A stretch of 15,175 bases of DNA from Chlamydiota bacterium (lineage in GTDB: Bacteria > Chlamydiota > Chlamydiia > Chlamydiales > SM23-39), in contig DAIDIM010000175.1 in NCBI GenBank assembly GCA_027459365.1, positions 1-15,175 of the forward strand. The letters run 5' to 3'. The notes beneath the pieces were generated by a model, which was not told the DNA's origin, ran no database searches, and worked only from the letters and a program-made list of their open reading frames with translations. The translations under genes were made by a program, and so were the position numbers. Below, piece by piece: positions 7,298-14,113 of this stretch (position 1 is its first letter; each line of letters begins with the position of its first letter).

Positions 7298-7837
7298 AAC
7301 TTTTTGAATTTTTTTGGTCATGATTCTTATATCGTCTCCAGTCTGTAGGAAACCATTTTTTTCATAAAAATCGTTAGCCTCATCAAGTGGGAATAAATAA
7401 ACCGATTCCTTGCCCTCATTCATTGCAAGTTTTTCTGCCTCCTGCAGAAGACAAGTTCCTGCCCCCCGCACTTGGTTTTTATTGACACAGGAACGAATAT
7501 TGTTTGGGTTAGTGACTATGCGAGCTACTTCCACTTGATCTGAGTGTATTGCTAGAATCATTATCCCTTGCGGTTGACCTTTTGCATCATAGCAAACATA
7601 AGAAAAACCGTAATTTGGCGAAACATTGTGAGAGTCTGCTATCAATGAACTTATTTTTGCACAGGCCCTAAACTGTTCTTGCTCTCTTTTCTCTGTAGCA
7701 ACAAGAGCTTTTTCTAAAGCTACTCTTACCCAAATAGAGGCGACTTTTGCAACATGATCATCGAAAGAGTCAGACACTTGAACTAATCTTAGCTCAGTGC
7801 TTGCATTTTCATAATTTTGAATTTCTGAAATACTCAT
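7262..7837 (-). CDS. GNAT-family N-acetyltransferase
   Basis: A 191-residue predicted acyl-CoA-dependent acetyltransferase; the substrate is not predictable. The acetyl-CoA pyrophosphate loop is visible as N-Q-V-R-G-A-G-T-C-L-L (about 121-131, the R/Q-x-x-G-x-G/A motif), preceded by the beta-4 strand EVARIVTNP (103-111). The C-terminal F-Y-E-K-N-G-F-L-Q-T-G (157-167) is the usual GNAT end with the catalytic-region Tyr. The N-terminal ~70 residues are helical and not conserved in any way I recognise. The ATG at 7837 is the first start after an extended -10 promoter. The last 11 residues (181-191, SQEFFQSIENC) are encoded antisense to the ligD relic, so the present C-terminus may be secondary. 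Confidence 0.82.
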   Translation of the reverse strand: MSISEIQNYENASTELRLVQVSDSFDDHVAKVASIWVRVALEKALVATEKREQEQFRACAKISSLIADSHNVSPNYGFSYVCYDAKGQPQGIMILAIHSDQVEVARIVTNPNNIRSCVNKNQVRGAGTCLLQEAEKLAMNEGKESVYLFPLDEANDFYEKNGFLQTGDDIRIMTKKIQKVSQEFFQSIENC

Positions 7838-7863
7838 ATAAATAATTTTGCGTACTTATTTTA

Positions 7864-7872
7864 ATTATACCA
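7864..7872 (-). promoter_or_regulatory. Extended -10 promoter of the GNAT gene
   Basis: On the minus strand the sequence reads TGGTATAAT, a perfect TGnTATAAT extended -10 element, about 27 bases before the ATG of the acetyltransferase gene. The -35 region is only A/T-rich, which extended -10 promoters tolerate. It is divergent from the leuS promoter within the same intergenic region. Confidence 0.55.
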
Positions 7873-7915
7873 TATAAATTATTTAAAATTAAATTATTTT
7901 TAATATTTATAATTC

Positions 7916-7943
7916 AATAGTAAATAAATCCTCCTTTACTATT
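7916..7943. repeat. 9-bp inverted repeat upstream of the leuS promoter
   Basis: AATAGTAAA (7916-7924) and TTTACTATT (7935-7943) are perfectly complementary with a 10-base centre. It ends 9 bases before the leuS -35 box and lies between the divergent leuS and GNAT promoters. It may be an operator. No T-run follows on either side, so termination is unlikely. Confidence 0.4.
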
Positions 7944-7952
7944 CATAAGACA

Positions 7953-7981
7953 TTGACAGTCAGTAGGTTAGTCAATTAAAT
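7953..7981 (+). promoter_or_regulatory. Sigma-70-type promoter of leuS-waaA
   Basis: A perfect TTGACA at 7953-7958, a 17-base spacer, and TTAAAT at 7976-7981 (4 of 6 matches to TATAAT). Transcription would start near 7988, leaving a leader of about 20 bases before the ATG at 8007. Confidence 0.6.
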
Positions 7982-8006
7982 ACGTTTTTTGCTATGATCT
8001 TTGCCC

Positions 8007-10472
8007 ATGAAACAGAAATACGACCCGAGAATCATTGAGAAGAAATGGCAACAATATTGGAAAGAGCATAAGACTTTTAAGGCCGAAATTGACCTTGCAA
8101 AACCCAAGTATTATATTTTGGATATGTTCCCATATCCCTCGGGAGCAGGGCTTCATGTTGGGCACGTAACGGGCTATACAGGAACAGATATTCTGGCGCG
8201 CTATAAACGACAGAGGGGATTTAAGGTTCTCCATCCGATGGGCTGGGATAGCTTTGGATTGCCAGCAGAGCAGTACGCGATACGAACTGGGACGCATCCG
8301 GCGATTACGACGAAGGCCAATATTGATACCTATCGAAGGCAGTTAGAGTCGCTCGGGTTTAGCTACGATTGGGATCGGGAGATAGCAACCAGCGATCCAA
8401 GTTATTATAAGTGGACACAGTGGATTTTTACGCTCCTTTTTGAAAAGGGTCTTGCTTATGAAGCTGAGATCAATGTCAATTTTTGCCCTATTTTAGGGAC
8501 TGTTTTAGCCAATGAAGAGGTGGAAAATGGGAGGTCTAAAGAGGGTGGTTATCCTGTCGTTAGGCGGCCACTAAAGCAGTGGATTTTGCGGATTACGGCT
8601 TATGCAGATCGTTTGCTTGCCGATTTGGATATTTTAGATTGGCCAGATCATTTGAAGAAATTGCAAGCAAATTGGATTGGGCGAAGTGAGGGGGCTCTCA
8701 TTGGTTTTCCTATAGACGATGAAGAGGTTACGGTATTCACAACTTGCCCTGACACATTGTTTGGAGTCACTTTTTTGTGTATCGCTCCAGAACACCCACT
8801 TGTCCCAAAAATCACTACAGAAAAGCAAAAAAAGGCAGTTCAGGAATATCTCCATTATGCTTCTTTGAAAACCGATTTAGATCGGACCGATTTGGCAAAA
8901 TCGCAAACAGGTGTTTGGACTGGCGCTTATGCGAACCACCCAATAACCGGTAGAAAAATCCCAATTTGGGTCGCCGATTACGTTTTGATGGGGTATGGAA
9001 CCGGAGCGATTATGGGAGTTCCCGCCCATGATGAGAGGGATTTTGGTTTTGCAACAACGTATGATTTGCCAATCATTTCTGTTAAGAATGAAGAGGGGGT
9101 CACAATCGAGAGCTCTTTCCTCAATGGCTTAAATGCTGAAGAATCAAAGAAGGCGATCTTAGATTGGTTAGAAAAAGAAAATAAAGGGAAAAGGACAGTC
9201 CATTATAAGCTGCGCGACTGGCTTTTTTCAAGACAGCGCTATTGGGGAGAGCCGTTCCCTATTTTGCACTTTGAAGATGGTACAAAGCGCGCGCTGGAAC
9301 TGGATGAATTGCCTTTGATGCCGCCAGAACTGGATGATTATAAACCTGCCGCAACAGGGGAAAGTCCCCTTGCAAAAGTGAAAAGCTGGGTTGAAATTAC
9401 CGATCCAAAGAGTGGCAAAAAAGCTTTAAGAGAGACCAATACAATGCCGCAATGGGCCGGATCTTGCTGGTATTATCTCCGCTTCTGCGATCCCCATAAC
9501 AAACGCGAAGCTTGGAGTCAAAAAGCAGATAAATATTGGATGCCAGTTGATCTCTATGTTGGCGGCGTTGAACATGCGGTTCTCCATCTTTTGTACGCCC
9601 GTTTTTGGCATAAAGTTCTCTACGATTTAGGACTTGTGCACACTCTCGAGCCATTTATGACGCTGCGCAACCAGGGACTAGTTACTTCGCGATCGTATAA
9701 ATTGCATGGGGGCGGATATCTTCCAAGCGATGAGGTGGAAGAGCGGAATGGCAATTACTATTCGAAGAAAACAGGGGAAGAGCTGATCTCGTTTATTGAC
9801 AAAATGTCCAAGTCAAAGCTCAATGGTGTGTCACCCGATGAGATCATTGATGAATTTGGCGCCGATGCCTTGCGACTTTATGAGATGTTCATGGGGCCGT
9901 TTGATCGAGAAAAGGTGTGGAATACCGATGCGGTGACCGGATGCAAGCGCTTTTTAAATCGCTTCTTTGATATGGTCACTAGTGATAAAGTGACAGATGA
10001 GGAACATCTTGATGCGATGAAGCTCACCCATCGAATCATTGATAAAGTGACCAAAGATATTGAAACATTCCAATTCAATACGGCAATTGCGCACATGATG
10101 GAGTATCTCAACGACTTTACGCAACTCAATCACTTTCCAAAAAAATGTTTGGAGGGGGCAATTCAAGTGCTCTATCCATTTGCGCCCCATATTGCAGAAG
10201 AAATGTGGCAGATTTTGGGACGAAAAGATCCACTTACTTTTGCGCCGATTCCAACTGTCAATCCAGAATATCTTGTAGAAGATATAGCTACTTACGTTAT
10301 TCAAATTAATGGAAAACTTCGAGGTCGATTTGAGCTTCCGATGAATATAACAGAGAATGAGCTGATGACGATTGCAAGAAGCAAACCTGAAGTTGAAAAA
10401 TTTCTAACAGGTGAAATTTTAAAAACGATCTTTGTTCCTAATAAATTGCTGAACATTGTAGTAAAAAGTTGA
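8007..10472 (+). CDS. leuS: Leucyl-tRNA synthetase
   Basis: Charges tRNA-Leu with leucine. The 821-residue product (from ATG 8007) is a class Ia synthetase with the HIGH-type motif HVGH (50-53), the CP1 editing domain, KMSKS (599-603), and a C-terminal anticodon-binding domain ending in the tRNA-contacting tail. A TTG at 8001 in the same frame could add two residues, but ATG followed by KQKYDPRIIEKKWQ fits the usual LeuS N-terminus. There is no strong Shine-Dalgarno sequence. In the editing domain the threonine-rich motif reads TTCPDTLFG, with Cys247 where most bacteria have Arg. The zinc-binding cysteines of other LeuS proteins are absent around NFCPILGTVLANEE. The stop overlaps the waaA start, so the two form an operon, as in Chlamydia. 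Confidence 0.97.
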   Translation: MKQKYDPRIIEKKWQQYWKEHKTFKAEIDLAKPKYYILDMFPYPSGAGLHVGHVTGYTGTDILARYKRQRGFKVLHPMGWDSFGLPAEQYAIRTGTHPAITTKANIDTYRRQLESLGFSYDWDREIATSDPSYYKWTQWIFTLLFEKGLAYEAEINVNFCPILGTVLANEEVENGRSKEGGYPVVRRPLKQWILRITAYADRLLADLDILDWPDHLKKLQANWIGRSEGALIGFPIDDEEVTVFTTCPDTLFGVTFLCIAPEHPLVPKITTEKQKKAVQEYLHYASLKTDLDRTDLAKSQTGVWTGAYANHPITGRKIPIWVADYVLMGYGTGAIMGVPAHDERDFGFATTYDLPIISVKNEEGVTIESSFLNGLNAEESKKAILDWLEKENKGKRTVHYKLRDWLFSRQRYWGEPFPILHFEDGTKRALELDELPLMPPELDDYKPAATGESPLAKVKSWVEITDPKSGKKALRETNTMPQWAGSCWYYLRFCDPHNKREAWSQKADKYWMPVDLYVGGVEHAVLHLLYARFWHKVLYDLGLVHTLEPFMTLRNQGLVTSRSYKLHGGGYLPSDEVEERNGNYYSKKTGEELISFIDKMSKSKLNGVSPDEIIDEFGADALRLYEMFMGPFDREKVWNTDAVTGCKRFLNRFFDMVTSDKVTDEEHLDAMKLTHRIIDKVTKDIETFQFNTAIAHMMEYLNDFTQLNHFPKKCLEGAIQVLYPFAPHIAEEMWQILGRKDPLTFAPIPTVNPEYLVEDIATYVIQINGKLRGRFELPMNITENELMTIARSKPEVEKFLTGEILKTIFVPNKLLNIVVKS

Positions 10473-11653
10473 TCTATAACTTTGTCCTATTTCTCTATTT
10501 TCTCATTTTAGCGCCGCATCTTCTTTGGCATCGTTTGTATGGAAAAAAACATCCCGCTTTTTTGCAAAGATTGGGATTTTTTCTTCCTCAAATGGAAAAG
10601 GTGATTTGGATTCACGCAGTATCTGTTGGAGAGGTCAAGGCGGCAGCTCCGTTTTTTCAACTTCTAAAAAAACAATTTCCCTCTCATCGCTTTTGCATCA
10701 CAACGACAACTGCAACAGGCTTTGTGGAGGCGAAGAAAATCAACGCGGATCAGCATCTTTATCTTCCTCTTGATTTTTCATTCTCAGCAAATCGCTTTGT
10801 TCAAAAAATCAATCCAGAATGTCTATTTCTCATTGAAGGGGATCTATGGCCAAATTTGCTAAAAGCAATGAAGAAAAAGGGGAAAGTCTTCTTAGTGAGT
10901 GGAAAAATGTCTGAAAGATCGTTTAAGCGCTTCTCATTGTTTCCAAAACTTACATCCAAACTTTTTTCTCATCTCGATCTTCTCTGTGTGCAAAGTGAGG
11001 AACATGCCAACCGTTTTGCCCATTTTGTTCCAGAAAAAGTCAAGGTTACAGGCAATCTCAAATTCGATATGGCACCTGTTAAAACAGAGATGCTACCGCG
11101 AGATTTTCTGACCATCGCATGTACACATCGCCATGAGGAGGAGCTCTTACTTGATCGGCTACATGGGATTGATCTCCCTATTTTTCTCGCACCGCGTCAT
11201 CCTGAAAGATTTTCTGAGGTAGCATCGCTGCTTTTGAAAAAAAACATCTCCTTTGCCCATTTTAGCGAAGAAAAAGAGGCTAAGGTGATTTTGGTAGATC
11301 GGATGGGCGCTCTTCCAATTTGCTATTCGCAAAGCAAAATAGCGATCATCGGCGGAAGCTTTGTCCCCAACATTGGAGGCCACAATCTCTTAGAGCCAGC
11401 CCTCTATGGATGCCCAACCATTTTTGGACCCTATACACATAAGCAAATTGATCTGGTAAACAAAATTTTAGATGCTAAAGCCGGAAGAAAAGCCACTTTA
11501 GAAAATCTGGTCGAATCAATCCATCAAATTCTGGAAGATCTACCGAATTATATCCAGCGATCCTCAGATTTATCAACGAAGTTGCAGGGGAGCAGCCATG
11601 CAACATGGTGCGAAGTGCAGAAAGTATTAGGAGATAATTCGGAGGTTTGGTAA
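10469..11653 (+). CDS. waaA: 3-deoxy-D-manno-octulosonic acid (Kdo) transferase
   Basis: Transfers Kdo from CMP-Kdo to lipid A precursor at the inner membrane during lipopolysaccharide synthesis; chlamydial homologues (GseA) add several Kdo units. The 394-residue GT-B enzyme begins with a hydrophobic anchor (about residues 3-20). It has the SVGE motif with the proposed catalytic base Glu55 and the chlamydial-type EGDLWPN (123-129, where enterobacteria have an E-T-E-L-W form). Further on come SGKMSERSFKRFS, TGNLKFD, PRHPERF, and the donor-site block GGSFVPNIGGHNLLEP. The start is TTG at 10469 overlapping the leuS TGA by 4 bases (TTGA), so translation is coupled. I cannot tell from the sequence whether it is mono- or multifunctional. 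Confidence 0.95.
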   Translation: MIYNFVLFLYFLILAPHLLWHRLYGKKHPAFLQRLGFFLPQMEKVIWIHAVSVGEVKAAAPFFQLLKKQFPSHRFCITTTTATGFVEAKKINADQHLYLPLDFSFSANRFVQKINPECLFLIEGDLWPNLLKAMKKKGKVFLVSGKMSERSFKRFSLFPKLTSKLFSHLDLLCVQSEEHANRFAHFVPEKVKVTGNLKFDMAPVKTEMLPRDFLTIACTHRHEEELLLDRLHGIDLPIFLAPRHPERFSEVASLLLKKNISFAHFSEEKEAKVILVDRMGALPICYSQSKIAIIGGSFVPNIGGHNLLEPALYGCPTIFGPYTHKQIDLVNKILDAKAGRKATLENLVESIHQILEDLPNYIQRSSDLSTKLQGSSHATWCEVQKVLGDNSEVW

Positions 11654-11669
11654 GCTCTATTTTTCATAT

Positions 11670-11742
11670 CGCGGGGTGGAGCAGTGGTTAGCTCGTTGGG
11701 CTCATAACCCAAAGGCCGTAGGTTCGAGTCCTACCCCCGCTA
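11670..11742 (+). tRNA. Initiator tRNA-fMet (CAT)
   Basis: A 73-base cloverleaf begins CGCGGGGTGGAGCAG, as in other bacterial initiators. The anticodon stem-loop TTGGG-CTCATAA-CCCAA carries the three G-C pairs typical of initiators, and the T arm is GTAGG-TTCGAGT-CCTAC. The first base pair is non-Watson-Crick (C1 with T72), consistent with initiator identity, although C1-A72 is the usual form. CCA is not encoded. It begins 16 bases after the waaA stop and may be read from the leuS transcript. Confidence 0.95.
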
Positions 11743-11754
11743 TTTTTTAGCTAA

Positions 11755-11919
11755 GGCGTTGTAAAACAATAAATTTTAGAGTTATACAGGAGAAAAACGG
11801 TTCAGATTTTGAGGATTTTTTCGCAGCTGGTATTGTATCAATACCAGTAAGAAAAAATCGTCAATAAGATGAATTGAATTTTCCCTGTAGAACTGTAAAA
11901 GTTATTGTTTTACAACGCC
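11755..11919. mobile_element. Foldback MITE-like element, copy 1 (complete)
   Basis: A 165-bp sequence ends in perfect 18-bp terminal inverted repeats (GGCGTTGTAAAACAATAA and its complement) flanked by TAA on both sides (11752-11754 and 11920-11922), which looks like a 3-bp target duplication. The two halves pair along almost the whole length, with imperfect arms of about 80 bases and a 3-base apex between CTGGTATTG and CAATACCAG. There is no coding capacity. Terminal repeats plus a T-N-A duplication recall non-autonomous derivatives of IS5-type elements, but the parent is not in the window. It separates the two tRNA genes. A near-identical inverted copy is at 13127-13274. Confidence 0.8.
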
Positions 11920-11932
11920 TAAGACCCTCTTC

Positions 11933-12005
11933 GGCGGTATAGCTCAGTTGGTAGAGCAGCGGGATCATAATCCGTTTGTCGCTGGTTCAAGTCCGGCTAC
12001 CGTCA
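11933..12005 (+). tRNA. tRNA with CAT anticodon, probably elongator tRNA-Met
   Basis: A 73-base cloverleaf: acceptor GGCGGTA pairs with TACCGTC (one G-T pair), D arm GCTCAGTTGGTAGAGC, anticodon loop ATCATAA, T arm GCTGG-TTCAAGT-CCGGC. CCA is not encoded. A CAT anticodon may belong to elongator Met or to the lysidine-modified Ile tRNA; the acceptor stem GGCGGTA favours Met. It lies 11 bases after the foldback element and 11 bases from the end of the convergent DUF1653 gene. Confidence 0.9.
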
Positions 12006-12016
12006 TTCTCCAAATT

Positions 12017-12271
12017 TCATTTTTGAACTAACTTAAATCTTGGCATTGATTGTCCATTGATCACAATATTTTCTAGAAACATGGCCAGTGGACGGACCCA
12101 TATATCGCCTTTTTCATATAAGGCTTGGTAGACAACCAGTTCTTCCAACGTTTCACTATGATGTGCTACTCCAATGATCTTGTAACGGAGACCTTTGTAA
12201 TGTTCATAAAGGCTGCCAACTATGATTGATTGGGCAAGAACAGAAAAACACGGTAAAATTTCTTTATTCAT
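12017..12271 (-). CDS. DUF1653 family protein
   Basis: A small protein of 84 residues. From about residue 21 it matches the DUF1653 pattern: L-Y-E-H-Y-K-G, Y-K-I-I-G-V-A-H-H-S-E-T-L-E-E-L-V-V-Y, A-L-Y and W-V-R-P-L-A-M-F. The biochemical function of the family is not known. The N-terminal 20 residues are an extension. The start overlaps the beta-lactamase stop in an ATGA arrangement, which supports both the start choice and co-transcription behind the beta-lactamase. Any role in resistance is not established. Confidence 0.85.
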   Translation of the reverse strand: MNKEILPCFSVLAQSIIVGSLYEHYKGLRYKIIGVAHHSETLEELVVYQALYEKGDIWVRPLAMFLENIVINGQSMPRFKLVQK

Positions 12272-13077
12272 TCGTGTGCAAGATCGAGCATTACGTTAGA
12301 TTGTGTGAGTAGCTGTTTGACTGTTGGAATTCGTTGATCGAGATTTATTTTCTTGTCACAGATGAGATAAGCAAATGGATAAAAGCTATCTTCTTTTTCT
12401 ATCCACCCTACAAACCAACCATGTTCTAAAGTTTTACCATCTTTGGCAACGTCAGAACCACTCCATCCTGTTTTTCCAAACAGTTTCCAACCCTCAAGTA
12501 ATTCTTCTTTAAAGAGAATCTCCTTTGTCATTTGAATAGCATTAGATGAAATAGGAAGCTGAGCGCGGATCATCTTTTGAATAAAGCTGACTTGCTCTTT
12601 TGGAGAGATTTCAAGAGAAGAGTTTAACCAGAAAGGATTTAAAGGGCCAGGATCGGCCAATCTTCCAGATGCGTCCTGATTACCATATTCCATTGAAGTT
12701 AAATAGTTTTCGATCCTCTTTAATCCTAGTTCTATGCTTAAGACCTTTGAGTACCAAACGCAGGAGTATTTCATCCATGTTAAGGGAGATTGAGGAATTC
12801 TCCAAGATACCAGCCAATCATCATACCCTTCTTGAAAGTTCCAGATGGGATTTATTTCATCTTTTAACACTGACGCATCATACCCCATCAAGCTCAAAGG
12901 AATCTTGAAAGTAGAGCATGGGCTCATTTGTTTATGAATATTAGGACCTAATTCAATGATGATTTCGTCTGTCATACCGTTGATCAGAAGAAAATTTTCC
13001 TCTGCAGAAAAAACATGCATACAAGGGACAATGAATAGAAATAAAACAATCAATCTAGAAAACGACAGATGACTCAA
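12268..13077 (-). CDS. Class D (OXA-type) beta-lactamase
   Basis: Predicted exported serine beta-lactamase, 269 residues, normal for class D. It has a signal peptide at 1-24 (hydrophobic 9-19, likely cleavage after V-F-S-A). The catalytic motifs are S55-T-F-K58 (Ser nucleophile and the Lys that is normally carboxylated), S105-C-V107, Y131-G-N133, Trp150 at the position of the conserved class D tryptophan, and K202-T-G204. All active-site residues appear intact, so activity is likely; an alternative is a BlaR-like sensor domain, but no membrane-receptor part is attached. Translation starts at TTG 13077, the only start giving a full signal peptide. It is followed by the overlapping DUF1653 gene. 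The pair lies between inverted copies of a foldback element. Confidence 0.93.
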   Translation of the reverse strand: MSHLSFSRLIVLFLFIVPCMHVFSAEENFLLINGMTDEIIIELGPNIHKQMSPCSTFKIPLSLMGYDASVLKDEINPIWNFQEGYDDWLVSWRIPQSPLTWMKYSCVWYSKVLSIELGLKRIENYLTSMEYGNQDASGRLADPGPLNPFWLNSSLEISPKEQVSFIQKMIRAQLPISSNAIQMTKEILFKEELLEGWKLFGKTGWSGSDVAKDGKTLEHGWFVGWIEKEDSFYPFAYLICDKKINLDQRIPTVKQLLTQSNVMLDLAHE

Positions 13078-13098
13078 GACAGTCTCACTTGGAGGACA

Positions 13099-13104
13099 AT
13101 TCTA
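13099..13104 (-). promoter_or_regulatory. Possible -10 box of the beta-lactamase operon
   Basis: On the minus strand TAGAAT (5 of 6 matches to TATAAT) lies 22 bases before the TTG start. No good -35 box is found at the right distance (TTGGGC at 19 bases is the best). Upstream is the foldback element copy 2. Confidence 0.25.
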
Positions 13105-13126
13105 ACATAAAGATCACTTCAGGGCC

Positions 13127-13274
13127 CAATACTTTTTTCTACAGGGAAAATTTAATTCATCTTATTGACGATTTTTTCTTGCTGGTATTGAGACAATACC
13201 AGTTGCGAAAAAATCCTCAAAATCTGAACCGTTTTTCTCCTGTATAACTCTAAAATTTATTATTTTACAACGCC
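13127..13274. mobile_element. Foldback MITE-like element, copy 2 (inverted, one end decayed)
   Basis: The reverse complement of copy 1. By eye, 13138-13274 matches it with about five substitutions in ~137 bases. The right terminus (TTATTATTTTACAACGCC) is present with one change. The left part has small deletions and the outermost terminal repeat is no longer recognisable beyond CAATA near 13127. The internal foldback arms around CTGGTATTG / CAATACCAG are intact. The intact end lies inside the 3' end of the AbiEii gene. Confidence 0.8.
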
Positions 13275-14113
13275 ATAGGCGATATTCCGGAGTTGATTGC
13301 ATCTATTGCAGCTGTGATGTTTTCAGGTAGATCAAGCTCTTTCGCCATATCTCCAAGGCCATGAAGATGGGCAGTCCAAAGCTGTTGAAGAGCTTTTTGA
13401 CCTGATTCATCGAACTGGATAGGTTTCAAGACAGTACCTCGATTACCAAACGTCTTTTTTACATTCTCGTGCAACTTCTTTGAACTTTGTAAACTTTTAT
13501 CACGTAAGAGTAAAAGCAGATCATGAAAATCCTTCATACGGCTATTTCTAGAGCCCTTTGAAAGCACAGTCTCTAGTTTTTCTGCAAAAATTGTTTCAAT
13601 AGGGTAGACTAAAAGAGAAATTGATTCTTCAAAAAATGGCTTCCCACGATATTCAAAAAGCTTAATATCTCGATTCTGTGGTTCTACAATATCGCCAACT
13701 CCAACATCTACATGGATTTTATCTTTCATCTTGGCAAAAGAGGCTTTGAAAGTTGTGCGATATCCAGGATATTCCATATGTGGCTGAGAAAGTAGTTCTA
13801 TACCTTCAAAGAAAAAGGTGAACCCATCGTCTGATGATGTCGACACAATCTCTTCAAAGACTTCTTGAAGTCCTTTTACTTCAGCATTCATACGCGTCAA
13901 AAGAAAATCGAGATCTACCGTTTCTCTTCCTATTTTCATCATATAGGAAAGGAGATACCCACCCTTAAATATAAATTTGTTGACGTGGGAAGAGCGTGAT
14001 AATCGCGCTAGAAACCTTTCTAGGAGAAGCTGTTTCCAGCAGGCATTGAAAGGGATTTCTTTTTCCTTGGCAACAGTTTGAAGCCTGTCTTTGAGAGCTT
14101 GTTCATTTATCAT
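13265..14113 (-). CDS. abiEii: AbiEii toxin, nucleotidyltransferase of a type IV toxin-antitoxin/abortive infection system
   Basis: A 282-residue member of the DUF1814/AbiEii nucleotidyltransferase-like family. AbiEii toxins act bacteriostatically as nucleotidyltransferases and can abort phage infection. Visible motifs are F-K-G-G-Y-L-L (49-55, the GG(S/T)-type motif), the metal-binding D67-L-D69 in ETVDLDFLL, a third acidic strand HVDVGVGD (134-141), E-T-I-F-A-E-K-L-E (173-181) and KDFHDL (194-199). It starts by ATGA overlap with the antitoxin gene. The last codons ATG GCG TTG TAA come from the terminal repeat of the foldback element, so the original C-terminus may have been replaced or shortened. 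The core catalytic residues are unaffected. Confidence 0.88.
   Translation of the reverse strand: MINEQALKDRLQTVAKEKEIPFNACWKQLLLERFLARLSRSSHVNKFIFKGGYLLSYMMKIGRETVDLDFLLTRMNAEVKGLQEVFEEIVSTSSDDGFTFFFEGIELLSQPHMEYPGYRTTFKASFAKMKDKIHVDVGVGDIVEPQNRDIKLFEYRGKPFFEESISLLVYPIETIFAEKLETVLSKGSRNSRMKDFHDLLLLLRDKSLQSSKKLHENVKKTFGNRGTVLKPIQFDESGQKALQQLWTAHLHGLGDMAKELDLPENITAAIDAINSGISPMAL

Noticed and set aside
11933..12005. tRNA-Ile2 (lysidine, CAT) as an alternative to tRNA-Met
   Set aside because: The acceptor stem GGCGGTA fits elongator Met better; it cannot be fully excluded without a covariance model.
12268..13077. Beta-lactamase gene as a BlaR/MecR-type sensor domain
   Set aside because: It has its own signal peptide, normal enzyme length and no transmembrane metallopeptidase part.
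11755..13274. The two inverted repeats as CRISPR or as ends of one large transposon with transposase
   Set aside because: There is no repeat-spacer pattern and no transposase or integrase between them; each copy is itself a foldback unit.
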